Positions 34,695 through 47,325 are shown, counted from the first letter of the stretch. The stretch: DNA of 64,000 nt from Melampsora larici-populina 98AG31 (GCF_000204055.1 NW_006768801.1:369484-433483); one strand, 5' to 3'. Program-made: numbers and translations. Notes: a model not told the origin generated them from the letters alone.

Positions 34695-37209
34695 TCAAGA
34701 CCCATGAACCAAACCACTTAATCCAACCACAAACCAATCCAAAACCAAAGGTAAAACGATCACTAACCAAAAGCCTAAGAACCAATTCCCTAAACACTGA
34801 TCATTAAACATTAAACTTTTCAAATCGATGAATCCGATCCAAAGAAATCCAAAGCCGATCAACCAAACCAAACTGATTCCTCTACTCAATCTAACCGATC
34901 TTTTTCGTAAGATTATTGGAATTAATCCTAATGATGGTCCAAATAAAATTCCAAGTCCTACTCCAAGTGCGAAATTTAAAACTGATACTACTGAAATTAA
35001 ACAACCTACAAGAAGTAAGATCATAGACTCTAACATCTTAATCGATTTAATCGATCTACTATCCAATGTTACTATTGCAATCGGTAGACTTATCCATAGT
35101 CCAACCACGAGCCAGAGTTTGGGTGACTATTTCAGTAGGTTTAGCAAACTTCCTTATCAGTCTCTCAACTCATTAGAATATGAAATATTTGGGCAAAGGA
35201 AAAAGACGGACCTCATACACCTTTGTTGGCTCTACTGATCTAACTAGTCTCCAAAAACACCCAGCTCCAATCAAATGAGAAACCGTAATGATCTTAATAC
35301 ACCAAACCAGACTTCCCTCTTGCTTATCATTTTTTCCCATAACCTCATCAACCGATCCGATCTTCTTTTCAATCTTCTCTTCTTCTTTAATCTCTTCTTT
35401 CTTCTGATCTTTAAAATCTAATTCTCCCCATAAACTAAATGATAACAAAGTGATTCCAATCCCCATCAAAACCGGTACAAACAAATAATTTCCAACACTC
35501 ACAAATCGTTTTTCTCCCATCATCAAATAAAGAAAAAACGATTGATGAAACCTTTCGAGTAAATTATTTAAACTACGTAAAGTAGATTCCAAAACTTTTC
35601 CAATCGTATGAAACCCATGTGGTCCTTCAGCTGGTACGGCAAACAAGCCAATCGAATCTATTCTATAGGGTGTGAAAAGTCCTTCTGGACCTGATGGCGA
35701 GCCTAAGAGTCCGTATTGGATTTGTCGAAGAATGGTTTGAGAAGCAAGGATGTAATCGTTTATAAATTTCGATCGTCTGTTGCTTGTTGATAATTGGTCA
35801 ACTCCATCATGGATTGTTACGGGACATGAGCCCGTCCAACGGATGATGTTTGAAGCTGTGTTGATAAGATCTAGATTCGGAAGTTGTCCGTTGATACCCT
35901 CTGCATATTGAGATAACTTGGGTCAGCAGCAGAACAAAATATCCTACAAAAGAGCAAGATGAATAGACATACCGTAAAAGATTCCAATGTGACTGAATGA
36001 ATGGAACGGGTAATCAATCGATAACGCTGCCCAAATTGGCCCCGAACGACCTTTCATCCGTTCTGTTTGGAGGTCTATGGAAACCAAACATCAGGAAACC
36101 CGTTTTTGAGAAGATTTGAAGAGAGCGGTCATAGAGACTAAACTGGATTGAGGCAGGTCGTGATAGGCTTGAAGCCAAGCTTGAGTTCCATGAAGGTGAC
36201 CATCAGCAATTAGAAAGATGATATCTTTACTCCAAAGATTCATTGCTACAGATTTCCCATTCCTGTCAGTTATTCTGTGATTCAAGTATGAGAGATTTGA
36301 AAGACTCAACTGAGAAGGTAATCCGCAAGTGCTAGTACGCTAGCCACCCCTCGTACATTCACATCACCTCCTTTAACATCTGATCCGGGTTTACGAGTCA
36401 ACCAAGAAGCCATGAGAACTATTGCCTCAGCTCCATCGGTACGTGGTGCGTGTAGGGTAGCATGAACATTGGTACCGTTGACGATCGAAGTTGAAGCATG
36501 AGGATGAGTAAACGAATAAGTTTGTGTTTGAGAAGGTAAACCCATGCTTTCGAAAGCTTGACGCATTTCTTCGGCTCGTCTATTGCGAAGAAAAAAAAAG
36601 GAATAAGGATAAGAAGTGAGATGAGCAAAGGTGAATGTACAAACTGTTTTGATGGTAGAGTACGCCAGAGGTCTACTTGATCAGCATATTTATCAGCTTT
36701 GTGAACCTGAGACCAACCCCAGTAAGTGTTAACCTGCAATCGATCGATCAAAGGTTTAGAGTCAGTCAATCAAGTACTTTAGTTCACCATGATGATGATG
36801 ATTGAAATCAAGACGAACTTGACCAGGTTGAATAGCATTTTCAGATATATAAGTACCTCTTGATAGAAGATGAGTCGGTAAGATCAAAGCTGAGACGAAA
36901 CCTGCGATGATGAGTAATAAACTATTTCAGTACGAGAAAGAAGAGTTAATGATCAGTTAAAAGATAAGATATATAGAAATCAGATTATGATACTAACGTG
37001 ATGATAGGAGTAGCAGAAGTGATAAACTTGAAGATTTTCCTTCTACGTAAGACTCTAGTGATAAGTGATTTCAGTTCTGGATCGATTTCTTCTTCTTCTT
37101 TTTCTTCTTCTAGATTATCATCATTCTCACTATCATTCTGATTTGATTGATTGTTTTTGATTTGGTTGGATTGCTGAGTTCGATTGATGAGTTTTGAGTA
37201 AATTGACAT
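34695..37209 (-). CDS. GAA1: GPI transamidase subunit GAA1
   Basis: Subunit of the ER-membrane GPI transamidase complex that attaches GPI anchors to proteins; GAA1 has an M28-peptidase-like lumenal domain. ATG at 37209 (MSIYSKLINRTQQSNQ). An acidic segment is followed by a first membrane span (LLLIIAGFVSALILPTHLLS) and the family signature RGTYISENAIQPGQVRLDF. The lumenal part includes VNTYWGWSQVHK, EMRQAFESMGLPSQTQTYSF, AIVLMASWLTRK, DVNVRGVASVLALADYL and SKDIIFLIADGHLHGTQAWL. GPHGFHTIGKVLESTLRSLN and LERFHQSFFLYLM precede several C-terminal membrane spans, the last exon ending GLSGLVHGS. At least eight exons; I did not fix every border. The order and motifs match GAA1 throughout. Confidence 0.9.
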
Positions 37210-37558
37210 TTTTCTTTAATCTCGATTGATAGCCTGCAATCGTATCAAACAACACCACATTTCACTTACACATACACCACTTCTCAACCCTCAACTCTCA
37301 CACTGCTTTGGCAATCTCTCAATCTTCATATTCTTATATCATGGAATTGGATCTAACAATGAAAGACTTCACTAAAGCATCAACTGAGCTTATCAGCGGT
37401 ATCTCAGTTTACTCTTAATCATCATCTGATCATCACATCTCAGTGAAAAGTTAAAACACTTCAATCAGCTTCAACTTTGGTCCATGATATATGATATATT
37501 CTATTATCATAAAACACTTTAGGGTATCTAATCATACATCCAATCATTCTAACAAGCT
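37210..37558. other. Short intergenic spacer, GAA1 promoter
   Basis: 349 bp between the JmjC stop and the GAA1 start on the same strand, so it must hold the GAA1 promoter and the JmjC 3' end. No distinct motif seen. Confidence 0.45.
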
Positions 37559-39299
37559 TCAAAGAGATTCTTCTTCAACTAAAAATCCAAAACAAAACCC
37601 ATTGGATTCATTCACTATAGTCTCTTCTAACCTAGGTTGTTTAAGTTTTTCCCACATTGATCCTTCAGATTGACCATGATGATGATTCTTACGTTTGTTC
37701 TTGGTATTGATTCCTACTTGTTTTTCTTCAATTCGATTTAAACTTTCATTTAAAACTTCAGCAGAAATCAACTTAGGATTGGATCTTAATGCATTTATAA
37801 ACTTTTCCAAAACTTCTTCCATTCTTTCTATCTTTCTAAATCCTGATAATTGATCTGATCTGGATTTCATAAACTTTAAAACTTCTACTAGTTCATGTTC
37901 AGAAACAAAGTTTTGAGTGATCGCAATCGATGGTTCTAAATTCACGACCACTACATAAAAAAGTCATCTTCAGCTCTTCTTTCATAGTAGAATTCAATAT
38001 CAAGAAAAACTTACGATGCCACCAACCAGATGGTACGTAAAAGATTTCACCAGCTTCACAAATACCTTCGAGCATCTTTCCACGTTTGCTTGGATCTTGA
38101 GCTTTCGGACCGAATTCTTCTTTCGAAAGTTCATAGTAATTAATGAACCACTCTAGGAAAAAACAGTCATCATTCCTTAGCCAAGATTAGATCAGAATGG
38201 TCTTGTGAGATTCTTTTGACTCACCTGCAATAGAAAGTGGACTCTCTACTTCACTCTCGTCCTCACTCACACGGACTCCCGGTGGTGTACAATCAGGTGG
38301 GAAACATATCCACAGTTTCTTTCCTGAAATGACGGCATTCCATGCTGAAGTACCATTTGGATCTTTATGCCAAGTGGAACCTGAGCGAGTAGGACCAATA
38401 ATCTGAAAATTGAAAATGATGATCAAATTCCAAACGAATCTTTTGTTTTGGATCTCAAAGGTTAAGGAACTCACAAGCCAACGAAAATCAGGACGTTGAT
38501 CAGGTCCTAAAGATCCCAACAAATCATTTCCAAAGACCTCAGGTACATGATACTCTAGGCCTAAACTTTGAGTTTCTACAAATCCGCTAGTTTTTTCTAC
38601 AAAATCAGCGTCAAAAAGATAAACTGGACTTTCTTCTGTTTGACATCTATGATGATAAAGTTGATAATTTGATAAACTGATCAAACTTGATTCTGCACGA
38701 AATTTGACATTTGGAAATCGAGCGGAGAGTGTATCTAATGTCCATTTTCTTGCTGACCACGTTTCCATTAAACCTAACAAGATTTGTGGAATCTTTCTTT
38801 CGATGATCGATTTTGAATCCACAGAAACTCGTTGGATTGTTGGACGAAATTTGTTAGATCGTTTTTTGATTCCGATTGCTGAACTTATATCATAAGTAGC
38901 AGCTAGTATAGGTTGAAAAAGTACATCTGAATAAACTTGATTGAGTTGAATTGGATCGGTTTCTAAATGAGATCTTCCCAGAAAAGTTGAACGCCAAGTT
39001 CCATTCCAATTTTCTAAAGTATCATGTTGACTAAGATAAGCTGATTTCCATAAACCATCTAAACCAACACACCAACCGAAAAAATAACGACTAACACCTT
39101 GAAGTAAGTGTAATGAGCTAGGATCTAATTCTGAAAAGATTTTTAAAATGATTTCATCTGATAAGATTGATAATGAACCTAATGAGTTGATCCGATGAAT
39201 TGAAGTTTGGGTTGGATTGATGGATAATAATAGGTTTCCTAATGGTTGAATGTTTCTTGGGTTATGTTGAGAAGTAGGTTTCTTGGTGGGATGAGTCAT
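37559..39299 (-). CDS. F-box and JmjC domain dioxygenase
   Basis: Fe(II)/2-oxoglutarate-dependent dioxygenase of the JmjC class, related to JMJD6-type proteins. Four exons (39299-38475, 38402-38225, 38152-38015, 37950-37559) sum to 1533 nt: 510 residues plus stop, phases consistent. An N-terminal F-box at about residues 40-85 (LSILSDEIILKIFSELDPSS, then LDGLWKSAYLSQ) is followed by the JmjC fold: FRWLIIGPTRSGSTWHKDPN supplies the HxD iron ligands (His-Lys-Asp), KKLWICFPPDCTPPG follows, and YVPSGWWHLVVNLEPSIAIT supplies the distal His. All three iron ligands are present. The F-box suggests SCF attachment. The substrate (histone, protein or RNA) cannot be told from sequence. The F-box/JmjC order is known in fungi and other eukaryotes. 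Confidence 0.88.
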
Positions 39300-40343
39300 G
39301 AAGGGATTTGATTGAGATGGATTTGATGGAACATTGGTTGATTGAATGCTGAAGGAAATGGTTCAGTTGAATTGTCAAAATATGTTCGAAACTGATTTCT
39401 TTGGTTTCATATTCAAAATTACATTACACACATCTTGCTTTCATCACGTGACCTATCTTGTAAAGTTGGAGCCTATAGGGCTGTAGCCCGGACCTGCAAG
39501 CTCAGGGCCGGCCTTGCGACCAGACCCGGACCTTATGTGACCCGATGGCTTCCAAAAACAGCTCGGCTCACTCAGGGCAGGGCCAGAAGTTGAGCCCAGA
39601 GGCTTGGCAGGGGAAATGGGTGATGATCAGCTGGCAGGTAAGTTGTATGTCACCTGTTTTTTCATTTGAACATTGTTTTTTGATAGGCTTAGTCACCAGA
39701 AAAGCAGTGGCGACCCGGTCGGGTCGGGCGCCCGAGACGCCCGCAGGGCCTTTCGGAGCATTGCCAGGCTAGGTCTCGTGGCCCCGGGCCCGGCCATGTG
39801 GACCATTAAGATGTGGTCGGGCAAAGCCGGTCGGTCAGGGTCGGGCCCGGGTCACAGCCATAGAGCCTATACTTTACATACAAGTTACACTTGTTGTGAA
39901 TGGTATTACAAATGTCACATGTTGTAGTAGAGTACTTGTAGGACACATCATTGGTACTTGCATTGCTGTTTCTCTGATCAAACAATCTTAGTCATAGACT
40001 GGAACCAATAAAATCACTTGTCACTTCTGTTGACAAGAACCATTCCCCCCAGAGTCTGAACCATCACATAATGTCAGATTATCTCTTAAATGAAGTTCTT
40101 AATCTGGAGTCACTAATTGTATGCTCATGAAGTTTTTAAATTCTGTGGTGATTGATTAATCATTTATACTAGGGCCGTGAAGGCTTGCGCTGCCAACTAT
40201 GACCATGTGATCCTGCCTCTTCAAATGCCAACTCAGACTCAGAATTGTCTGTCTGGATGCTGAGATGACATGGAGTAAGATGAAGCAACTTACACAAGCT
40301 GCATCAACACTTACATACACAATTGAATACTTGCATATAGTGC
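39300..40343. other. Intergenic with a GC-rich island at about 39480-39860
   Basis: JmjC gene 5' flank, then an island far richer in G and C than its surroundings (runs such as GGGTCGGGCGCCCGAGACGC and GGCCCCGGGCCCGGCC). It contains GACCCG / CGGGTC motifs in both orientations and no plausible gene. It may be an old repeat. The rest, to 40343, is AT-rich and featureless. Confidence 0.4.
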
Positions 40344-40447
40344 TTAGAGCATCCGCAATTGTTTGCGTCAAATTTGGAGTTAGTTAACCTGAAGTTAAAG
40401 ATCTTTTGCCGGAGTTAAGTAATCTACCACAGAATCCCGCAGTCGTT

Positions 40448-40492
40448 GTCTTTAACTTGGAGTTAAAGAAGTATAAACTCCAAGTTAAAGAC
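40448..40492. repeat. 17-bp perfect hairpin in the left arm of the TIR unit
   Basis: GTCTTTAACTTGGAGTT at 40448-40464 pairs perfectly with 40476-40492 across an 11-nt loop. Several partial copies of GGAGTTAA / AGTTAAAG lie around it. Confidence 0.85.
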
Positions 40493-41470
40493 TGGGCCTA
40501 CAGTGGTCAGCTCTAGCTTGGAGCTAAGCTGTCCTCAGTTTTCAAGCAACAACCCGATTTGTTGTGTTTAATTCATCCTCAACGATTTGTGATTTCACAT
40601 AAAATGACTCGTTTTACATTCATCAGAGGCCCTTTTTGATCACTGTTTATCACATAATCGTTCTCTACACTCGCTCCTTTGTTTGGGTATCATCTATCAA
40701 TGTGATCTTGATCTTTCATTCGGCGTAATCGTATGAGGCACGCAAGGAGATTGCTCTTGTCCATACTCACGGATGTCAAGAATACAGGCAGGAATTCTCG
40801 AAGCCTGTCCTCAACGGGTAATAGAATCCCAAAGAGGAACTTGTAAGACACCTAGGATTATGTAAGTTTCACTCCTTACATAAAGTATCAAGTAGGATTC
40901 TCAGCCGAAGAGAATTCCTGCGAAGGAGCGTTATAAGAAGGGAATAGCAGCGTACAATCATTGTCCCGCCTTTTTCCTTCGTGCGCTCTTTGATTTCTTG
41001 ATTCTTAATTTCTTCTGAGACCAATTGTCATTGTCTCAACAGACTCAAATCTTGAGTTTTTAAATATACTTAAAACAATCGGATTAATAAAGGTTATAAA
41101 AGATTACCACAACACCGGTAGTAAACCAAAAACACAATCAAACAACCATAACCTCAGTCTGAGATCTGAATTTAAGTTTCAATAAACATAGTTTGTCCGA
41201 ATTTGATACAATCGTTTCACTACTAAAATTTCTTTATCGTTTCAACTATCCTCTTTCACTTTTCCTACTTTCTACTATTCCGCTCCTATTCTATTCTTCC
41301 GCACCTAAATTCTCTAGTCCTTTCAACTACCATACTTCTTTCTAATTCATTCGTACAAGCACCTAGTGCACCAATACATTCACCACACCCAATACAATTA
41401 CCCTAGTACCCCGGAAACTTTAAACTTTGGAAATATTCCCAAAGAAGCGTAACATCCTAGCTTGTAAGCA

Positions 41471-42780
41471 ATGACGGATAAAGGTTCTTCATCGAGATCT
41501 CGCAAAACAAACGCTCCTAATAGCAAAGAGAATACCAATAATATCAACACAGCGAATATTATAGAAGCTGGTGAAAGTAGTCTGGTGAACAGTATATTAA
41601 CCGGCGGCTTAAAGCCACAGAATAGTCAACAAAACGGTGAGCAGCCTTGTCTCAACCAGAAAACAAAGAGACTAATAAAGGGAAACTAAATGAAATGACC
41701 GTTCTCTGTTTAATGTCTGAATCACAGAAGAACCAAGCGTACTAAATACAAATCCATCATCGATAGATAAGTCAACTACAGATCAACAAGAACTCACGTC
41801 TGATCAACAAACAACCAACTCATCTAAGAGTCCGAGAAAGAACGGGCAAACGAACAGAGTAGATAGCCAAGTAAAGTCAACGACTCAATCAAAAGGGAAA
41901 GCTCCAGAAGTAGTTGGTGAAGACTATATCTCCATTCTGTCAGGGAAACCTTCCAATGTAACGAACAGTAAGTCGTTAAGGACGATAGTCATTGTGATGG
42001 CATAATTAAACTAACAGATATACAATTATAATATGTATAGCTCGAGAAATAGTCACTCAGAAGTCGAAAGCAGGTGAAGAAGAAACACCTACGTCAGTTG
42101 ACCTAACTGAGGAGGTCGATTTAAATGACATGAACTCGGTTTGGCAACACGCCTTATCGCTGGCAGCCAAAGGATCTATCGATGAAGCGACTATGTACTT
42201 TAAGATCCACGCCACGTTATCCTCTAACTCAGCTAAGAAGGTCACCGAAGTAGATGATCATCAGAAGCGTACCTTACCCTATACAGATGCAGAAGTGGTA
42301 ACAGAAGGTGGACTGATTTTCATTCCCGGAGCGATAACGTCTCACACCAATATTGGATTCACTCCATACTTCGATCGTAACTTACGAGAGCTAAAAGGTC
42401 CTATCCCCTTAATGATCTTTAACAAGCAATGGCAAGACCTAGCCAACGGGTACCACGTTGAGAAAAGAGTGAAAACCGACAATATCAATAAAGACACAAC
42501 AACTTATACCGGATATCCATACCCTCATGAAATGACCCAATCCTACTCAACCTGGAACGTAAATTACCGAAACTTCGTAACCACCCTCAGAGACGTTTAT
42601 AAATTTAAGTTATTCGCGTCCTGAGCGGAAGCTCATCAGGCAAACATAGAGTTCTATCATGCTAGAGATAACTGGATGACAGCCTTTCGGTATGACATCA
42701 AGATTTGGATGAACGCCTTTGCTTTCAGAGTCTCCGAAAATGGGAAATCCGCCCCACCAGACATATCTCGAAAATAGTCA
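41471..42780 (+). pseudogene. Ngaro-like retrotransposon remnant: gag region
   Basis: The first exon-like frame starts at the ATG at 41471 (MTDKGSSSRSRKTNAPNSKE). A second coding block, about 42091-42624, reads SVDLTEEVDLNDMNSVWQHA through FNKQWQDLANGYHVEKRV and YTGYPYPHEMTQSYSTWN. It aligns by eye with the gag of the intact element at 53563-54431 (compare FDPNWLRQDIAF and YNGYPIPNEWRTTVAQWH). After TGA at 42622-42624 homology continues in frame (ARDNWMTAFRYDIKIWMNAF versus GCWVQAYRYDLMMRQTYLVF) until further stops near 42776. The protein would be the nucleocapsid-like ORF1 of a tyrosine-recombinase retroelement; it is dead here. Confidence 0.75.
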
Positions 42781-43339
42781 ACACAACGCTAGAGGCAGAA
42801 GTGGTTACAACGGGAAAAAATTTGACCCAAATTACGCTGCAAAGAAAGCCGCTCTAGTTGCTGCTAAACAAGCCGCTCAGAACAGTAACTCTGGGTAAGA
42901 GAATCCTTTCTGAATTTAATCCTAGCTCAATTTCACCTACATTCCTTTTCATTGTGAATATGGCAGTTTATAAAAATTCTTGTGATAAAGTTATACATTT
43001 TCTTGAAACTCCTTAAGAAAGGAACAGAAACATGTCAGCATAACGCTTAAATGTAACGCCCCTAAAACATGTCTTTGCCATCCGCTCGAAAGCCTCTTCA
43101 TCTGTTACACTTGAATGAATTCTTACTGTACATGTTTTATATTCCTTTGTTCCATCTAACTCCGTAATGCAGAAACGTCAATTGTCACAGACTCAACTTG
43201 AAACAAAAGGACCATGAGATCCGAATGAGTGAGCGAACGACAGAGTCTTTACCTGTCGAGGACGAGACAAGGTCAAGCAATCAGAAAAGACCCTTGAGTC
43301 CAAATCAAGGTAGATTGATGACAACCTCACGGAACGAGA

Positions 43340-44991
43340 AACCAGAAAACTGGCCGACAACAGTTTGTTGTGAAATGAATATCCCAGCATGAGAAAAAGC
43401 TCTAAAAGACGCGAAGTTGTTACCTGAGTTTCAAGACGTCTTAGACGGATTTAGGATTGGTTTCGACCAGGGAATCCCAGATCACGTAATACGAGATAAA
43501 GGAACGAACAAAGTACTTCCGTTTTATACACCACCCAATCACTCATCAGCAAGATTGGCAGAAGATAAGATTAGACAGTCGATATTAAAAGAGGTGCAAG
43601 CGAAAAGACTTATAGGACCTTTCACCACGGAACAAATGTCAAAGATGTACCCATTTTTTCGGACAAGCCCCATGGGAGCCGTGATAAACGGTGATGGGTC
43701 TTTACGGCCCATCAATGACTTATCTTACCCTAAGAATAACCCAGACTTACCTTCTGTAAACTCGTTCGTGGACGCGAAGAAATTCAAAACCACGTGGGAC
43801 GATTTCAAGATTGTGGCAGCCTTTTTTTGGTCTTCAAACGAGAAGTGGCTACTAGCCATTTTTGATTGGGAAAAGGCTTATTGCCAAATCCCCACGCTAA
43901 TGTCACAATGGCCTTACCTGCTAGTTTTAGATTTGGACGGAAAAATTTACGTAGATACAAGGATAACATTCGGTGGTGTCGCCGGCTGTGGTTCATTTGG
44001 AAGGCCAGCGGATGCATGGAAGAAAATCATGATCGCCGAATTTGATCTATTTACTGTGTTTAGATGGGTTGACGATAACCTATTTGTCAAACGGCTAATG
44101 TCATCAGCAAATATGGACGACATTGTAAAAAGATCAAAGGAATTAGGTGTTCTGACGAATACAACAAAATGCTCGAATTTCGCACATGAACAGAAGTTCA
44201 TTGGTTTTATCTGGAATGGGATCGAGAAGAGCGTACACCTACCAGAAGAGAAACTCAAGCAAAGGAAAGAACAGATTAGAGAATTCCTAACAGGGACAAC
44301 CTTCTCATTCGACCAAGTAGAAGTAATTACAGGAAGACTGACACATGTATCATACGTTTTACCTCAACTGAAATGTTACTTAAATAGCTTACATCGGTGG
44401 AAAGCTGCTTGGGTTCACAAATTTGCGAAGCAAAAATTACCGGAAGACGTGAAAGAAGATTTAATTTTCTGGAAGGAAACACTAGACTCATTCAAAAATT
44501 ACCGATTGATTCCACTATTAGACCCGATCGAGATCAGTTGGGTTGGAGACACATCTACGTCATTTGGGATAGCGGTACTGATTGGGGAGAAATGGTGCCA
44601 GTACAAGTTAAAGAAAGGTTGGGACACGCTAACACCAATTAAAAGAGGTATAGCATGGCTCGAAACAGTAGCTATTAGACTGGGAATTCTGATGCTAATT
44701 GAAATGAAGTGGCCAAGAGGACAACGCCTAAATGTGTGGACAGACAACACAACATGTGAGGACACATTACGGAAAAGAAAGTCGAGAGATAGAAGTGTAA
44801 ACGAAGAATGGAAGGTAATTCAAAACCTACTGATAGTACACCAACTCGACATAAATCCTTTACGTGTCGTATCAGACGAAAACGACGCGGATGAACTGTC
44901 ACGAGGATTGAAGACAGACCATAAGGAAAAGGATAGAATACAATTTTACCTTCCAGAGGACCTATCAATATTCATGGAAATAACTGAGTAA
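43340..44991 (+). pseudogene. Ngaro-like remnant: reverse transcriptase/RNase H
   Basis: Continuous from about 43417 to 44991, but preceded in the same frame by WPTTVCCEMNIPA, then TGA (43390-43392), then EKALKDAKLLPEFQDVL. The intact homologue has Trp at the stop position. RT features: PMGAVINGDGSLRPINDLSY, LAIFDWEKAYCQIPT, FGGVAGCGSFGRPADAW and the active-site box RWVDDNL (VDD in place of YADD, usual for DIRS/Ngaro). RNase H features: WVGDTSTSFGIAVL, the catalytic Asp in NVWTDNTTCE and the terminal SDENDADELSRG. Clearly homologous to, but well diverged from, the element at 52.3-58.7 kb. Confidence 0.85.
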
Positions 44992-45429
44992 GTTTATCCT
45001 TGAAAAGATACCAGAGAACAGTAAAAGGATACTGATAAAACCTCTTATTGCAATGGTACATTCATAACATGAAAACTTGACGCTGACAGAACCAAAGTGA
45101 ATTCAGTGACAACGGAGTTGGAACAATCCACTACTAAAGGTTAATAACAAGGAAGGCGAATAGAAACAGATAACTCTATTGATCCTGTATTAAACTGAGT
45201 GTAACGAAATGTCAGACTAGGCGATGCAATGAGAATTAACATGATTGAATTAGAACAGCCGTGAGAGTAATGACCGTGAGAAACAGTAGTGCCGAGTAGG
45301 AACAAAAACCCTCATGAGAGAGTCAAGCGAAGTTGAGATAACATCTACAAATAAAAGTCGTAAACGGTCTGCTCAGAGGACCTTTGTGGAAACAAATAAC
45401 TCAACATATCCGTCCAGAACACTATTACC

Positions 45430-46506
45430 AAGCAAGAGATAAAATCTTTCGAAGAACAACTCCGAATCCGTGAGTTCCTATCAGGATCCGACCAAGACAG
45501 AATTTCGACGTTACAAGCACACCTGCTAAGAGGATGGAAGCCGAATACGTTGCATAGCTACAACAGCGCAGTAAAGAAGTTTATTCACTTTTATAAGAAC
45601 AATAGAAAGACACCATTCAAACTACCCGCCTCATCGGATGATATATACGACTTCTGCTTAAACGTAGGAAGAACTGAAGTAAACGATTCAAAAGATGCCG
45701 TCTTAGCAAAGACACTTGCCAAATATATCAGCGGTCTACAGGCGTGGCACTTATTCCATAAGGTCAAATATCCACACCAGTCGAAAGAAATTGTGAAAAT
45801 CATGCTGCGAGCTTCGGGGAAAGCAGATGCAGACACTCCAAAGAAACAAGAGAAACCGGCCGTCATGATATTCCACCTATTGGCATTAGATCACGCTCTA
45901 CGCAACCAATCGACTAGAGACCAAGCGATCCTCGATTGTGCGATATGCGCATTTTGGGGGATGGCAAGGTTGGCAGAATTAACATACGATGAGAGACAGG
46001 GGTTACCGCCGAGGGCGACGTCAGTCTTAGCTGAAGATGCTACTCGACCTAAGGGCAAATTATCAAATGTTGTCTTAGTCGTCAGAGGAGCGAAAACAGC
46101 AGAACACGGTGAATCCCAACGCATACTGCTGAACTCACAACAAAACCGCCTATGCCCAGTGAAAGCCATACTGCGACGTCTAGAATCTATACAAGACCCG
46201 AAAGAAGCTCTGTTTGGTTATTACGATGAGAACGGCAATAAGTTCAACTTAACCAGAAGCGTTGTGGTTAGTAGATGCCAACAGATATGGAAGGCACATG
46301 GGTGGAACTCAATTTCTGGCCACTCATTCAGGGTAGGCGGCGCTTCCCTAAGATCAAATCTGGGTGTTTTGGAAGATGACATCAAAAGTCTCGGGCGCTG
46401 GACCTCGGACTGTTACAAGTTATACTTGAGAACTTACTCTAACGAAGATAAAAGGATGACCATCTCGATAATAAAAATGCTGAATGACGAAGCACATAAG
46501 GAATAG
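45430..46506 (+). CDS. Ngaro-like remnant: tyrosine recombinase
   Basis: The frame is open from about 45430 (KSFEEQLRIREFLSGSDQDR) to the stop at 46506. The catalytic set of tyrosine recombinases is complete by eye: Arg in FWGMARLAELT (codon 45967-45969), HxxR in GHSFRVGGAS, and the nucleophilic Tyr in GRWTSDCYKLYLRTYS. This class integrates the circular cDNA of DIRS/Ngaro retrotransposons without a DDE integrase. Unlike in the intact copy, 440 nt separate it from the RT frame. No obvious start ATG adjoins the RT stop, so expression is doubtful although the domain itself is uninterrupted. Confidence 0.82.
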   Translation, partial: KQEIKSFEEQLRIREFLSGSDQDRISTLQAHLLRGWKPNTLHSYNSAVKKFIHFYKNNRKTPFKLPASSDDIYDFCLNVGRTEVNDSKDAVLAKTLAKYISGLQAWHLFHKVKYPHQSKEIVKIMLRASGKADADTPKKQEKPAVMIFHLLALDHALRNQSTRDQAILDCAICAFWGMARLAELTYDERQGLPPRATSVLAEDATRPKGKLSNVVLVVRGAKTAEHGESQRILLNSQQNRLCPVKAILRRLESIQDPKEALFGYYDENGNKFNLTRSVVVSRCQQIWKAHGWNSISGHSFRVGGASLRSNLGVLEDDIKSLGRWTSDCYKLYLRTYSNEDKRMTISIIKMLNDEAHKE

Positions 46507-47291
46507 ATTGATCATAAGTGTGGGTTTAGCTCTGGCTCAGGCTTATTGATAAATCCGAGTTTTGGGTAGATCACTAACCCCTCACTTTATGCTCTTCCTG
46601 TTATCCTGTAGTCTCGTCTAGGTGTCGGGACTCCCTAACCCCTTGTTGCAAATAATTAGGTACCAACCAGATGCCCTACGCGGCTCCTTAAACAATGCCT
46701 GTATTTGCATTACGTAGGGTTTAGGAAGACCCCCCCACCCAAACACTTGTAGAATATACAAGCGTACACTTAGCATCACTGAAGTAATGAAAATAGATTG
46801 GTGTATCAGAGAAGATACAACAGAGTGAGATTAGGAATAATAAGTTCTAATAAATGAAGTTTCATGTTTTATTACATGATAGACTAGTGTCAGTAGCTCC
46901 TGTAAATGAGTCTGTAAGAAAGTAAGAGATATGGACTCTTGATCAATTTACTCTCTTTCAATTTATTGCTCAATCAATTCCATCATAAGCATGTATTTTT
47001 CTTTCTTTGAACAACTCCATCATTGTCTAAAATAGTATGCAACTAGTTGATTGAGATCGATGCAAAAAGAGAAAAGAAATTGTGGTGAAGGTGGAAGTTG
47101 TTGACAAGGTGTTAGTAAAACTCAAGTTAGGATTGACATTGTTGAAGTTGATCGTACATGAAGATGAAGATAAGGTGCAATCGAGTGTTGAGTGATGAAT
47201 CAAAGCAGATTGCAGTGTGCAGTTGGTGGTGTAGAAGGATGTGGGTGAGTGTGGTGTAGTGTTTTCGAGGGCACGGAGTTAGCTACCGCGT
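46507..47291. other. Retroelement 3' region and right arm of the TIR unit
   Basis: After the recombinase stop there is GC-richer sequence with short palindromes (CCCTACG ... CGTAGGG near 46674-46718) and a C-run at about 46729-46737, reminiscent of the C-run in the B repeats of the intact Ngaro. I found no second copy of any of it, so the split repeats of this copy appear lost or too diverged to see. From about 46800 the sequence is AT-rich and featureless. Confidence 0.4.
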
Positions 47292-47325
47292 CGGTAGGCT
47301 GGGATAACTTTGTCCCAGCCTACCG
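47292..47325. repeat. 13-bp perfect hairpin in the right arm
   Basis: CGGTAGGCTGGGA (47292-47304) pairs with TCCCAGCCTACCG (47313-47325) across an 8-nt loop. The outer T-A pair extends it to 14 bp. Confidence 0.85.
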
